From NCBI RefSeq assembly GCF_013386765.1, contig NZ_JACARE010000018.1, positions 190,440 through 254,439 on the forward strand: a stretch of DNA of 64,000 nt, given 5' to 3'. The notes under the pieces are model-generated. The model ran no database searches. It was not told where the DNA came from and saw nothing but the letters and a program-made list of their open reading frames with translations. The position numbers and the translations under genes were made by a program. Positions 8,423-18,777 of the stretch are shown in pieces; the stretch's first letter is position 1; each line of letters begins with the position of its first letter. This stretch comes from Pseudomonas yamanorum (GTDB lineage Bacteria > Pseudomonadota > Gammaproteobacteria > Pseudomonadales > Pseudomonadaceae).

Positions 8423-9326
8423 TCTGCAGCCGCTCGCTGCGGATAAAGCCCAGGAACGCATGGGCAACCGGTGACAGGCGCTTGGCCTTGGCCTGCACCA
8501 GGCACCAACTGCGGTACAGCGGCAGCTCTTCCACCGGCAGCTCCTTGAGCCCGCCGGTGGCCAGTTCCAGGTTGACCGCGTGGCGCGTCAGCAACGCCAC
8601 GCCCAACCCGGCGGTCACGCACTCGCGTTGCGCTTCGGCGGAAGACACTTCTACCGTCTGGGTGAAATGCACGCGCTTCTCCTTGAAGTACTCCTCGCAC
8701 GCCATCCGCGTCCCGGACCCCGGCTCGCGCAGCAGCAGCGTGTAAGGCTCAAGATCCTGCAGGCGCAACGGCCCTTGATGACTCAGCGGGTGGTCGTGGG
8801 GCGCCACCGCCACAATCGGGTTATTCAGGAACGGCAGGAATTCCAGGCCCATGTCCTGGGGCACCATGGACATGATCACCAGGTCATCCCGGTTGTCTGA
8901 AAGCCGGCGAATCACCTGGGCGCGGTTGACCACCGTCAGGTGCAGGTTGACCTCCGGGTGCTGGCGCTTGAAGGCGGCAAACAGGTGCGGCACGAAGTAC
9001 TTGGCGCTGGACTCCACCGCCAGCTTCAGCTGGCCTTGCAGCGAGCCCTGCATGTCCGAGAGCTGCATGTCGAGGTTTTCCAGGCGCCCGAAGATGTCGC
9101 GGCTGGCCCGTTGCAGGGCTTCAGCTGCTTCAGTCATATAGAGCTTTTTGCCGACGTAATCGAACAGCGGCTGGCCCAGCAGCTCTTCCAGCTGCTTGAT
9201 TTGTAGGCTAACGGCCGGTTGCGTGAGTGACATTTCCTCGGCTGCGCGGCTGTAGGAACGCAAATCACAGACTTCATTGAAAATCTGCAACTGACGCAAT
9301 GTCATACGCATCAATGACTTACGCAT
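8352..9326 (-). CDS. pycR: LysR-family regulator of pyruvate carboxylase
   Basis: The 324-residue protein has a LysR winged helix (about 8-67, with SYSRAAEEMSLTQPAVSLQIKQLE) and a LysR effector-binding domain (about 97-300). It is divergent from pycA with a 194-base gap, the arrangement known for pycR in Pseudomonas aeruginosa, where it controls pyruvate carboxylase and affects virulence. A TATAAG-N6-CTTATA palindrome at 9363-9380 is the likely binding site. In-frame ATGs at residues 6 and 8 are alternative starts. The gene symbol is given from orientation plus family, not from effector knowledge. Confidence 0.85.
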   Translation of the reverse strand: MRKSLMRMTLRQLQIFNEVCDLRSYSRAAEEMSLTQPAVSLQIKQLEELLGQPLFDYVGKKLYMTEAAEALQRASRDIFGRLENLDMQLSDMQGSLQGQLKLAVESSAKYFVPHLFAAFKRQHPEVNLHLTVVNRAQVIRRLSDNRDDLVIMSMVPQDMGLEFLPFLNNPIVAVAPHDHPLSHQGPLRLQDLEPYTLLLREPGSGTRMACEEYFKEKRVHFTQTVEVSSAEAQRECVTAGLGVALLTRHAVNLELATGGLKELPVEELPLYRSWCLVQAKAKRLSPVAHAFLGFIRSERLQISALAERFAGQLRAPANGVPDSH

Positions 9327-9362
9327 TATTCAAGCACTCCCGTCGACCTCTGATGCGACGAC

Positions 9363-9380
9363 TATAAGTCTTTGCTTATA
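9363..9380. promoter_or_regulatory. Probable LysR (PycR) binding palindrome
   Basis: TATAAG-TCTTTG-CTTATA is a 6-base-arm inverted repeat with a 6-base spacer, of the size expected for a LysR recognition site. It lies 37 bases upstream of the regulator start and 140 bases upstream of pycA, where it could serve both autorepression and pycA activation. Confidence 0.5.
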
Positions 9381-9520
9381 CACAACCCAATTATTATTGA
9401 TTTTTGTTAATCCCTGCAGGGGCATAGTGTGTGTCACGCGACTGCCATGAAACATTTGGTCACGCGCCGACCCGCCTCCAGGGTCGAAGTAGGTAGCAAT
9501 CGGCTCAAGGGAATTTCCAA

Positions 9521-10936
<1,416 letters not shown>

Positions 10937-10947
10937 GGAATATAAGA

Positions 10948-12756
10948 ATGAGCAAGAAGATCTTCGTAACCGACACCATCCTGCGCGACGCCCACCAATC
11001 GTTGCTGGCGACCCGCATGCGCACCGACGACATGCTGCCGATCTGCGACAAGCTCGACAAAGTCGGCTACTGGTCCCTGGAAGTCTGGGGCGGCGCCACC
11101 TTCGACGCCTGCGTACGCTTCCTGAAAGAAGACCCGTGGGAGCGCCTGCGCAAACTGCGTGCGGCACTGCCTAACACGCGCCTGCAAATGTTGCTGCGTG
11201 GCCAGAACCTGTTGGGCTACCGCCACTACAGCGACGACGTGGTCAAAGCCTTCGTTGCCAAGGCTGCCGTCAACGGTATCGACGTGTTCCGCATTTTCGA
11301 CGCCATGAACGATGTGCGTAACCTGCGGGTGGCCATCGAAGCGGTAAAAGCCGCCGGCAAACACGCCCAGGGCACCATCGCCTACACCACCAGCCCGGTG
11401 CACACCGTCGAGGCGTTCGTGGCCCAGGCCAAGCAGCTGGAATCCATGGGTTGCGACTCGATCGCGATCAAGGACATGGCCGGCTTGCTGACCCCATACG
11501 CCACTGGCGAACTGGTCAAGGCGCTGAAGGCCGAGCAAAGCCTGCCGATCTTCATCCACTCCCATGACACCGCCGGTTTGGCTGCGATGTGCCAGCTCAA
11601 GGCGATTGAAAACGGTGCCGACCATATCGACACCGCCATCTCCAGCTTCGCCTGGGGCACCAGCCACCCGGGCACCGAGTCGATGGTCGCGGCCCTCAAA
11701 GGCAGCGAATTCGACACCGGCCTCAGCCTGGAACTGCTGCAGGAAATCGGCCTGTACTTCTACGCCGTGCGCAAGAAGTACCACCAGTTCGAAAGTGAAT
11801 TCACCGCCGTCGATACCCGTGTGCAAGTCAACCAGGTACCGGGCGGGATGATTTCCAACCTGGCCAACCAGTTGAAAGAGCAGGGCGCGCTGAACCGCAT
11901 GAGCGAAGTGCTGGCGGAAATTCCGCGGGTGCGTGAAGACCTCGGCTTCCCGCCACTGGTCACCCCGACCTCGCAGATCGTCGGCACCCAGGCGTTTTTC
12001 AACGTACTGGCCGGTGAGCGCTACAAGACCATCACCAACGAAGTGAAGCTGTACCTGCAAGGCGGCTACGGCAAGGCGCCGGGCACCGTGAATGAAAAAC
12101 TGCGGCGCCAGGCCATCGGCAGCGAAGAGGTGATCGACGTTCGCCCGGCCGACCTGCTGAAGCCGGAAATGACCAAGCTGCGCGGCGAAATCGGTGCGTT
12201 GGCCAAGTCCGAAGAAGACGTGCTGACCTACGCGATGTTCCCGGACATCGGGCGCAAGTTCCTCGAAGAGCGCGACGCCGGCACCTTGAACCCTGAAGTG
12301 CTGTTGCCGATTCCTGAAGCCGGCGGCGTGGCCCGTGCCGGTGGTGAAGGCGTGCCGACCGAGTTCGTGATCGACGTGCACGGCGAGAGCTACCGCGTGG
12401 ACATCACAGGGGTTGGCGTCAAGGCTGAAGGCAAGCGCCACTTCTACCTGTCCATCGACGGCATGCCGGAAGAAGTGGTGTTCGAACCGCTCAACGAGTT
12501 CGTCAGCAGTGGCGGCAGCAAGCGCAAGCACGCTACCGCGCCAGGCCATGTCAGCACCGCGATGCCGGGCAATATCGTCGACGTGCTGGTCAAGGAAGGT
12601 GACGTGGTCAAAGCCGGCCAGGCCGTGCTGATCACTGAAGCGATGAAGATGGAGACCGAAGTGCAGGCGGCCATCGCCGGCAAGGTCACCGCCGTTCACG
12701 TGGCCAAGGGCGACCGGGTCAACCCGGGTGAAATCCTGATTGAAATCGAAGGCTGA
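10948..12756 (+). CDS. pycB: Pyruvate carboxylase subunit B (carboxyltransferase and biotin carrier)
   Basis: The 602-residue subunit begins with VTDTILRDAHQSLLATRMRTDD, the conserved carboxyltransferase entry. It carries the metal-binding HSHDTAGLAA, a central domain, an Ala/Gly-poor linker and a biotinyl domain with EAMKMETE, where the biotinylated lysine is K567. It transfers carboxyl from biotin to pyruvate. It is often labelled oxaloacetate decarboxylase alpha (oadA), but the adjacent biotin carboxylase gene and the lack of beta/gamma membrane subunits favour pyruvate carboxylase. The ATG at 10948 follows GAGGAA at a good distance; the frame is open a little further upstream. A terminator follows. 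Confidence 0.93.
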   Translation: MSKKIFVTDTILRDAHQSLLATRMRTDDMLPICDKLDKVGYWSLEVWGGATFDACVRFLKEDPWERLRKLRAALPNTRLQMLLRGQNLLGYRHYSDDVVKAFVAKAAVNGIDVFRIFDAMNDVRNLRVAIEAVKAAGKHAQGTIAYTTSPVHTVEAFVAQAKQLESMGCDSIAIKDMAGLLTPYATGELVKALKAEQSLPIFIHSHDTAGLAAMCQLKAIENGADHIDTAISSFAWGTSHPGTESMVAALKGSEFDTGLSLELLQEIGLYFYAVRKKYHQFESEFTAVDTRVQVNQVPGGMISNLANQLKEQGALNRMSEVLAEIPRVREDLGFPPLVTPTSQIVGTQAFFNVLAGERYKTITNEVKLYLQGGYGKAPGTVNEKLRRQAIGSEEVIDVRPADLLKPEMTKLRGEIGALAKSEEDVLTYAMFPDIGRKFLEERDAGTLNPEVLLPIPEAGGVARAGGEGVPTEFVIDVHGESYRVDITGVGVKAEGKRHFYLSIDGMPEEVVFEPLNEFVSSGGSKRKHATAPGHVSTAMPGNIVDVLVKEGDVVKAGQAVLITEAMKMETEVQAAIAGKVTAVHVAKGDRVNPGEILIEIEG

Positions 12757-12788
12757 ACAACAGCCTTCGTGACTACCGCTTAAACCTC

Positions 12789-12814
12789 GGGGGGGCATGT
12801 GCCCCCTTTTTTTT
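12789..12814 (+). terminator. Terminator of the pycAB operon
   Basis: GGGGGGCATGTGCCCCC followed by eight T residues is a textbook rho-independent terminator, 32 bases after the pycB stop. It also separates pycB from the convergent autotransporter gene. Confidence 0.9.
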
Positions 12815-12825
12815 CGCCTGCAGAA

Positions 12826-14130
12826 TCAGAACGCCAGGGTCCATTGGCCGGTCAGGCCCTGGTTGCGACTGCTGCTGGCGAACTCTGCGGTGTAGGCCAG
12901 GCCCACGGTGTGTCGTTTCGACAGCGCCAGGTCGAGCCCGGTGTGAATGGCCACGCTGTCCCGGTCCAGGGAGGCGCCCTCAATCGTGAAGTTGCTGTTG
13001 AAGCCAGGCCTTTTTACCCAGGCGGAGGATTGGCGAACGCGGCTGCCCACATCGCCGTAGAGGTGTTTCCAGCTCGTGCTCAAGTGGGGTTTGAGGACCA
13101 TTTGACCGTCCAGGGTGTAGGCGCTGGCCAGGCGAACGCCGAAGGTGCTGCTGAGATTTTGCTGGGTCTGTTTGTCGACGTTCAGGGCGTTGATGCCGCC
13201 TTTTTCCTGGTAACGGCCGCGGTGATAACGCTGGTAGCCCAGGCCGCCGAAGGGTTCGGCACTGAAGCCGTCGGTGCCCAGCTGGTAGCCCAGCTCGGCG
13301 AAGGTATTCTGGCTTTGGGCGCTGTACTTGCCACTGAGTTGTTCCCGGTAATCCACCAGATTGAAGTCGACGCTGCGCTTGTTCTCGCCGGTGTGGCTGC
13401 TATGGATTGCTCCCAGGCGCAGCGCCAGAGGCCCGTCCTGACGCACTGCGTAACCGCCCAGGTGCCAGCTGTCCAGCGTGCCGTTGAAGCGGTTGGCACT
13501 CAGGTCGCTGGCGGATTTGGCGCCCAGCACGCCGACGCGCCAGGCGTGGTCCACCGCCCAGTCGGTGCCCAGCACCAGGCCCTGGGTGTGTTGCCGCAAG
13601 CCGAGGCCGCCGTGCTGCCCGTAGAGCTTGCCGCTGTTTTCCAGGCCCTGTAGCCAGACGCGTGGGGCACCGCCGGTGTTGTGTGTGTCACTCAACTGAC
13701 GCATCGCTGAAAGCAGGCTGTTGTTCAGGGCTTTCTGGCTGTTCTGGGTGGCGGCAGCCAGGTTGGCATTCTGGCTGCCTGCCAGTTGCTCAAGGAACGC
13801 ACCCAGGCGCCCGGGCTGCAAGTTGCCCAGCTCCCGGGCAAAATTTTCAACTTCGTACTCTTCCCACTCGTTCAGCTCGCCTGATGCCAGCAGCGTATCC
13901 AGGGCGTGATCCAGCACACGGGCGATGCTTTGGCCATTGTGGGTGGTAGCGTGGTCGGCGAAGTGAAAGTCATGGCTGGGCTCCGGATGAGCAGGGTAGC
14001 CGCCGACGGGTGTAGGGGTTATCCACTCACTGTCGGGCTCGATATCCCCGCGTGCCAAGGCGTGTTGGACGCTGGCAAGACCCAGGGTGAGGGTGATGGC
14101 GAACGCGATTTTTTTCTTTATGAACGGCAT
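12826..14130 (-). CDS. Autotransporter beta-barrel protein with almost no passenger
   Basis: The 434-residue protein has a signal peptide (about 1-26, cut after HALA), a short linker region (about 27-160, with the LEQLAGSQNANL helix) and an outer-membrane beta-barrel domain (about 160-434). The barrel ends in aromatic WTLAF, as the BAM machinery requires. Barrel motifs such as GYQRYHRGRY, SSTFGVRLA and ASLDRDS closely match those in the next gene, so the two are paralogues. A classical autotransporter would have a long secreted passenger; here only about 130 residues precede the barrel. It may display a short peptide, act as an esterase-free porin-like barrel, or be a passenger-deleted relic that is still intact. 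Confidence 0.85.
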   Translation of the reverse strand: MPFIKKKIAFAITLTLGLASVQHALARGDIEPDSEWITPTPVGGYPAHPEPSHDFHFADHATTHNGQSIARVLDHALDTLLASGELNEWEEYEVENFARELGNLQPGRLGAFLEQLAGSQNANLAAATQNSQKALNNSLLSAMRQLSDTHNTGGAPRVWLQGLENSGKLYGQHGGLGLRQHTQGLVLGTDWAVDHAWRVGVLGAKSASDLSANRFNGTLDSWHLGGYAVRQDGPLALRLGAIHSSHTGENKRSVDFNLVDYREQLSGKYSAQSQNTFAELGYQLGTDGFSAEPFGGLGYQRYHRGRYQEKGGINALNVDKQTQQNLSSTFGVRLASAYTLDGQMVLKPHLSTSWKHLYGDVGSRVRQSSAWVKRPGFNSNFTIEGASLDRDSVAIHTGLDLALSKRHTVGLAYTAEFASSSRNQGLTGQWTLAF

Positions 14131-14240
14131 GTAGACCCGACCTCTTGATGGATGAGGCCGGGAATTTAGCGAGGTGACGGGCAGATAAATGTCAGGCTGC
14201 CGACCCGTCGCGTGCGGGAGAAGTCTCTAGTGGGCGACGA

Positions 14241-17213
14241 TTAAAAACTCATCTGCCATTGCCCGATCAGCCCGTGATTGCGGCTGTTACTGCCTATTTC
14301 TCCGGTGTAGCCCACACCTAAGGTATGGCGGGCCGACAGGCCTACGTCCAGGCCGGCCTCCAGCAGCAGGCTGTCGCGGTCCAGGGCGCTGCCTTCGACA
14401 TTGAACGCGGTGCCGCCCATCAGGAAGGCCTGGCGCGTGCTGCTGTCGACATCGCCGTAGGTGTGTTTCCAGCCGGCGCTGACCCGTGGCGTGAGGCTGA
14501 TGCCATTGTCCAGTTGGCTCAGGTGCGCCAGGCGCAGGCCGAAGGTACTGCTGAAATTATCCTGGGTTTGCCCGTCGACATGCAGGGCCGCGGCACCGCC
14601 TTTTTCGTTGTAGCTGTCGCGGTGGTAGCGCTGGTAGCCGAGGTTGGCGAACGGTTCGGCACTCAGGCGCCCGCTGCCCATGGCGTAACCCAGTTCGGCG
14701 AAGGCTTGCTGGCTGTTGGCGTCGTAGTCACCTTTGGGCCGGTCGCTGAAACCGTCGAAGGCTACGGTGCGTTTGCTGTCGCCCTGATGCCCGCTGTAGG
14801 CGGCGCCCAGGCGCAAGGCCAGCGAGCCGCTCTGGCGCATGGCGTAGACGCCGGCGTGCCAGCTGTCGACGCTGCCGTCGACGCCCGTGGTGTCCAGGTC
14901 GGTCTTCGAGTAACCGCCCAGCACACCTACGCGCCAGTCCGAATCGAGTGCCCAGTCGGCACCCAGCACGCTGCCTTTGGTGCGCTGGGTCAGGCCGTTG
15001 CTGCCATGGTCGCCGTCGAGCTTGCCGTAGCTGCCGATGCCTTGCAGCCACAGGCGGCCCCGGGCATTGGGGTCATTGAGGTTGCGCGCCTCGGCGGGTA
15101 CGCCGGTGGCGGCCAATACCGGCGTGTCTTTTTGATCGAGGCCCACCAGCAATCCTGCGCCTCCACCCAGTTGATGCATGGCGCTCAGCATGCTGTTGCC
15201 CACCTGGGCGCTGGCGCCAAGGGTGGCGCTGGTCAGGTTGGCAGTGCTGCTGCCCGCCAGTTGTTCGATGGCAGCACCGGCGCTGCTGTTGGTGGTGTTG
15301 AGCAGGGCGTTATACAGCGCGTTGTTCTTGCCCAGGCTCGCCAGGGCGTTGGCGGCGCTGGTGCCGTTGCCGGTGTTGGCGAATTGATTGAAGGCCACAT
15401 CGTTGCGGGTATAGGTCAGGCCGACCTGGGTGGGGCTGTAATCCAGGGTCGGCGTGAGGAAGGCATAGTCGCTGGTGACCTTGCCGAACGTGCCATTGAT
15501 ACTGCCGGCTTGCAGCACCGTGTAGTGGCTCTGCCACGGGTAGGTGCCGCTGCCGGGATTGATCGCCAGGGTCGCGCCATTCAGGTAGGCGGTGCCACCG
15601 ACCTGCACCGGGGCGCTGCTGCCGTCGGCGTTCACGCCATAGGCCAGGGTCGAGCCGCCGGTCATGGTCAGGTCGCGGGTGATGCTGGCGGTGCCGAGTG
15701 CGGTATTGGTCTGCAAGGTGCCTTTGACCAACAGGCTGCCGACGCTGCCGCCACCGGCATAAATACCGCCTTCATCGACGGTCAGGTTGCCGGCGATCCC
15801 GCCCTGGTTGATCAGCTTGGCGCCGCTGAAAATCTCGCCGCCGTCGCTGAAATCGCCGCTGCCGGTGAGGGTCCAGGTGCCTTGCTTGACGTCCAGCCAT
15901 TCGAAGTTGCGGCTGTCGCCAAAACTGCCGCCGGCGGCGTCGTCCATGGTCAGGCGGTCGTAGCCCGTGCCGCCGTCCACCACGCCGACGAAGCGGCTGC
16001 CACGGAGCAGGGTCAGCGTGTCATCGCCGCCGCCCAGATCCAGGGCCAGGCCGTTGCTGCCGCTGATGGTGCCTGCGTTGACCACCGCGTCGGCAAACTC
16101 GCCGACGAACTTCACGCCGAAGCCGTTCAGGCCCTGGATGGTGCCATGGTTGATCAGGGTGGTGGCTGCCAGTCCCGGGCCGTCGCTGCCGTCGTCCACC
16201 AGGATCGCGTTGTTGGCACCGCTTACCAATGCACCGACGCCGTTGAACACGTAGCCACCGCCGAGGGCGATGCCTTCGCTGCCGTTGGCAAAGCCGTTCT
16301 TGTCCACGCCACCGGCGCCCACGCCCTGGATGATGCCGTAGTTTTCGATGTGGGCGATTTTGTCGATGTCCACGCCATCGCCGTCGCCATCGGGTTGCAG
16401 CCCGGAATAGGCGCCGGTGATGGTGCCGTGGTTGATCACCGTGCCGTCGCCGTCGGAACCAAAGCCCGAGCCGTTGCGGCCGATCACCGTGCCGTAGTTG
16501 GTCAGCGTGGCGCCCAGGTCGGTGGTGATGCCGTGGCGCCCGCCGGAAATCAGGCCGTAGTTGGTCACCGTCACGCCGGTGGCGGAGTCGATGTCGACGC
16601 CGTCGAACTTGTCGTCCCGGGAGAAGGTGTCGCCGGTGGAAATCTCACCGTAGTTAGTGATGGTGGCGTTGGCGCCGGTCTTCATGCCGTCGCTGGCGTC
16701 GCCGCGAATCAACCCGCCCAGGCGGTTGATGATGGTGGTCGTGACATTGGGGCTGCGGATCGCATCCAGGTCCAGCCCTTGGCCGGTGGCGGAGCGAATG
16801 GTGCCGCTGTTGTCGATCAACAGGCTGCCGCTGGCGAAATTGCTGTCGATGCGCAGCGCGTCGTTGGCGCCCTGGATCACGCCGCCGGCGCGGTTGTAGA
16901 TGCTGTAATTGCGCGTGCCGGTGAGGTCGCCGTTGCTGTCGATGGCGCGGCCGCCGGTGGAGATGATGCTGCCGGAGTTGTCGATCACTACGCCATTGCC
17001 GCTGGTGCTGCCAGCCAAGGTGACGGCCACTTTATTGGTGGTGACGCTACCGGGTGCCGAGATTGTCAGCGAGTCACTGCCGCCCAGGGTGAGCGCGGTG
17101 GTGGTCGGGGTGTCGATCTGCAATGTCTTGGGTGGAGCGGGTGCTGCGTCAGCCAAACTGCTGCCCACCAGCAGGCCGAGGGTGAGTGCGAGGCGCTGGG
17201 GTGACGGAGGCAT
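14241..17213 (-). CDS. Autotransporter with repetitive beta-helix passenger
   Basis: The 990-residue protein has a signal peptide (about 1-23), a beta-helix passenger (about 25-480) built of degenerate repeats rich in N-[HY]-G-x-I and G-x-G-x-D (for example NYGEIS, NHGTITG, NHGTIQG), an autotransporter-associated region with a tall strand series (about 480-620), and a C-terminal barrel (about 720-990) ending WQMSF. No protease or lipase catalytic triad stands out, so adhesin or biofilm function is more likely than enzyme. It lies upstream of its passenger-poor paralogue on the same strand with 110 bases between them; joint transcription is plausible. Confidence 0.88.
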   Translation of the reverse strand: MPPSPQRLALTLGLLVGSSLADAAPAPPKTLQIDTPTTTALTLGGSDSLTISAPGSVTTNKVAVTLAGSTSGNGVVIDNSGSIISTGGRAIDSNGDLTGTRNYSIYNRAGGVIQGANDALRIDSNFASGSLLIDNSGTIRSATGQGLDLDAIRSPNVTTTIINRLGGLIRGDASDGMKTGANATITNYGEISTGDTFSRDDKFDGVDIDSATGVTVTNYGLISGGRHGITTDLGATLTNYGTVIGRNGSGFGSDGDGTVINHGTITGAYSGLQPDGDGDGVDIDKIAHIENYGIIQGVGAGGVDKNGFANGSEGIALGGGYVFNGVGALVSGANNAILVDDGSDGPGLAATTLINHGTIQGLNGFGVKFVGEFADAVVNAGTISGSNGLALDLGGGDDTLTLLRGSRFVGVVDGGTGYDRLTMDDAAGGSFGDSRNFEWLDVKQGTWTLTGSGDFSDGGEIFSGAKLINQGGIAGNLTVDEGGIYAGGGSVGSLLVKGTLQTNTALGTASITRDLTMTGGSTLAYGVNADGSSAPVQVGGTAYLNGATLAINPGSGTYPWQSHYTVLQAGSINGTFGKVTSDYAFLTPTLDYSPTQVGLTYTRNDVAFNQFANTGNGTSAANALASLGKNNALYNALLNTTNSSAGAAIEQLAGSSTANLTSATLGASAQVGNSMLSAMHQLGGGAGLLVGLDQKDTPVLAATGVPAEARNLNDPNARGRLWLQGIGSYGKLDGDHGSNGLTQRTKGSVLGADWALDSDWRVGVLGGYSKTDLDTTGVDGSVDSWHAGVYAMRQSGSLALRLGAAYSGHQGDSKRTVAFDGFSDRPKGDYDANSQQAFAELGYAMGSGRLSAEPFANLGYQRYHRDSYNEKGGAAALHVDGQTQDNFSSTFGLRLAHLSQLDNGISLTPRVSAGWKHTYGDVDSSTRQAFLMGGTAFNVEGSALDRDSLLLEAGLDVGLSARHTLGVGYTGEIGSNSRNHGLIGQWQMSF

Positions 17214-17302
17214 GGCGGACGTCCTTGTTTTTAGAAAAGAGTCGACCTGTATAGCGGAGGTTTTTTACAGAATGATGGCGGGGAGCAAAATGGGAGTAGA
17301 TT

Positions 17303-17441
17303 TGCATTTTATTGCGTTGTAGGGCCATGACTTCATCAGGATATGCATTTTAATGCATAAATATAATCTGCGACAAAGCGGTTTATGCACTATATTGCAT
17401 TTTTGAGTGACCCAATTCCCCTATAGGTGCATTAAATTGCA
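17303..17441 (+). promoter_or_regulatory. Array of four phased TGCA-N6-TGCA operators before hipA
   Basis: Four 14-base palindromes with the form TGCA-N6-TGCA lie at 17303-17316 (last base G), 17344-17357, 17386-17399 and 17428-17441. Start-to-start distances are 41, 42 and 42 bases, close to four helical turns, so bound dimers would face the same side. A perfect -10 box TATAAT is at 17362-17367, placing the second palindrome over the -35/-10 spacer. The fourth palindrome ends one base before the hipA ATG. This looks like an autoregulatory site for the adjacent helix-turn-helix antitoxin. Confidence 0.75.
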
Positions 17442-17442
17442 G

Positions 17443-18777
17443 ATGGCGACCACCTACCGATTGATGCTTCAGATATTTGCCAACGGCCGTTGGCATGACG
17501 CTGTGCGATTGGAATTTACTGAGCCGCAAAAGGGCTTCGACGGGCCTTGTCAGTTTGCTTATAGGCAGGACTATCTCGTCGAAAATCTTGAGGATATTCA
17601 GTTACCTTTTTCCAAAGCCGTTAGTGCGCGAGTGCCTTTGGATTGGGATGTTAAATTTCTGAAGACGGCCCCTGCCTTTCTACACGACATCGCACCTGCG
17701 GGTGCGGCAAAGCGATTTCTCATGGAGCATGTCGGTCGAGAGAAGCCTGACTATCTAAGTGCCGATTTATTTTTGCTGGGCCGCAGTACGCCAGCACCGA
17801 TTGGCAATATGCGAATCAAGGAGTCAGTCGAGGTAGTGGATGACAGGCCTCCCATCGGGTTTCCTCGCAACGAGGTCGTTATACGAGACCAGAATTTCCT
17901 GGAGTATGCCTATGAACAAGGCGCGGCTATTGGCGGTGCAAGTGGGGCGGGCGGGGAAGCACCTAAGTTATTGATGGCTGAAGATGCAGAAGGGCTCCTG
18001 TATCCGGATGCCATATTGGTTGATGCGGATGTATCTCAACACTGGTTTATCAAGTTTGCCCGCAATAACGCGACCCAGAATGACCAAGACATATTGAGAA
18101 GCGAGTTTCACTACTACAAAGCACTCCAGGTACTGGGAATCGAAACGGTTGCCGCCCAGGGGCTTGCATTGGAAGAGGCCGCCAAGCCTAGCCTGTGGAT
18201 GCACCGCTTTGATCGCAAGGTTACTGATCAAGGAGTCGAGCGTCTTGCTATTGAGTCGATCTACTCCCTGGCGAATGAGGTCATCCCTGGTGCCAGAATG
18301 GACCATATGGAGGTGGTCCGGTTGTTGGTCAACCAATGGAACAGTGCGGGTCAGGGCGACCAAACAGACGAACTGGTGGCGGAATATCTGCGCCGGGACC
18401 TATTGAATAAAATTTTGGGCAACTCAGACAATCATGGACGTAACACTTCGATTATCCGGGGGGAGGACTCGTTGCGACTGGCACCGATTTATGATTTGGC
18501 ACCCATGGTAATGGACGCTGAAGGTATTCCCCGAACAACCAAGTGGCCAAAAAACTTAGAAGTGGGCGGTCAGATAGATTGGCGCGGGGTGTGCGATGCG
18601 TTGGTTGGCATTGTGGATCCCGAACAAGCCTTTGAGCGGTTGCGCAAAGATGCCGATCATTTGCGTGCGTTGCCGGATATTTTGGCGGGCAGTGGGCTGC
18701 CGTCAGTCACTATGAACCATCGTCACATCCCCCTCGGGAAGCTTGACCAGCGATTACAGGAGTGGGGGTTGAGATGA
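17443..18777 (+). CDS. HipA-family serine/threonine kinase toxin
   Basis: The 444-residue protein has a HipA-type N-terminal lobe and a kinase-like C-terminal lobe. Visible motifs are the glycine-rich loop GGASGAGGEAPK near residue 168, HWFIKFAR (ATP-contact lysine), the catalytic loop GNSDNHGRN near 325, and the metal-binding APIYDLAP near 347. HipA of E. coli phosphorylates glutamyl-tRNA synthetase and drives persistence; the target here is unknown. An upstream GTG (17407) keeps the same frame. ATG 17443 is preferred because it follows the last operator directly, although the only Shine-Dalgarno-like bases (AGG) lie 15 bases away inside that operator. The antitoxin gene follows with an ATGA overlap, the reverse of the E. 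coli hipBA order. Confidence 0.88.
   Translation: MATTYRLMLQIFANGRWHDAVRLEFTEPQKGFDGPCQFAYRQDYLVENLEDIQLPFSKAVSARVPLDWDVKFLKTAPAFLHDIAPAGAAKRFLMEHVGREKPDYLSADLFLLGRSTPAPIGNMRIKESVEVVDDRPPIGFPRNEVVIRDQNFLEYAYEQGAAIGGASGAGGEAPKLLMAEDAEGLLYPDAILVDADVSQHWFIKFARNNATQNDQDILRSEFHYYKALQVLGIETVAAQGLALEEAAKPSLWMHRFDRKVTDQGVERLAIESIYSLANEVIPGARMDHMEVVRLLVNQWNSAGQGDQTDELVAEYLRRDLLNKILGNSDNHGRNTSIIRGEDSLRLAPIYDLAPMVMDAEGIPRTTKWPKNLEVGGQIDWRGVCDALVGIVDPEQAFERLRKDADHLRALPDILAGSGLPSVTMNHRHIPLGKLDQRLQEWGLR

Noticed and set aside
10948-12756. Oxaloacetate decarboxylase alpha subunit
   Set aside because: No membrane beta or gamma subunit genes are present, and a biotin carboxylase gene precedes it in the same operon under a PycR-type regulator.
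14325-17204. 959-codon open frame on the plus strand opposite the large autotransporter
   Set aside because: The repetitive glycine-rich passenger produces a stop-free complement. The product is Ala/Val/Gly-rich without a ribosome site or motif, while the opposite frame has a signal peptide and barrel.
17407-17442. GTG start 12 codons upstream for hipA
   Set aside because: It would put the fourth operator inside the coding region and has no ribosome site. It cannot be ruled out, since the preferred ATG also lacks a good one.
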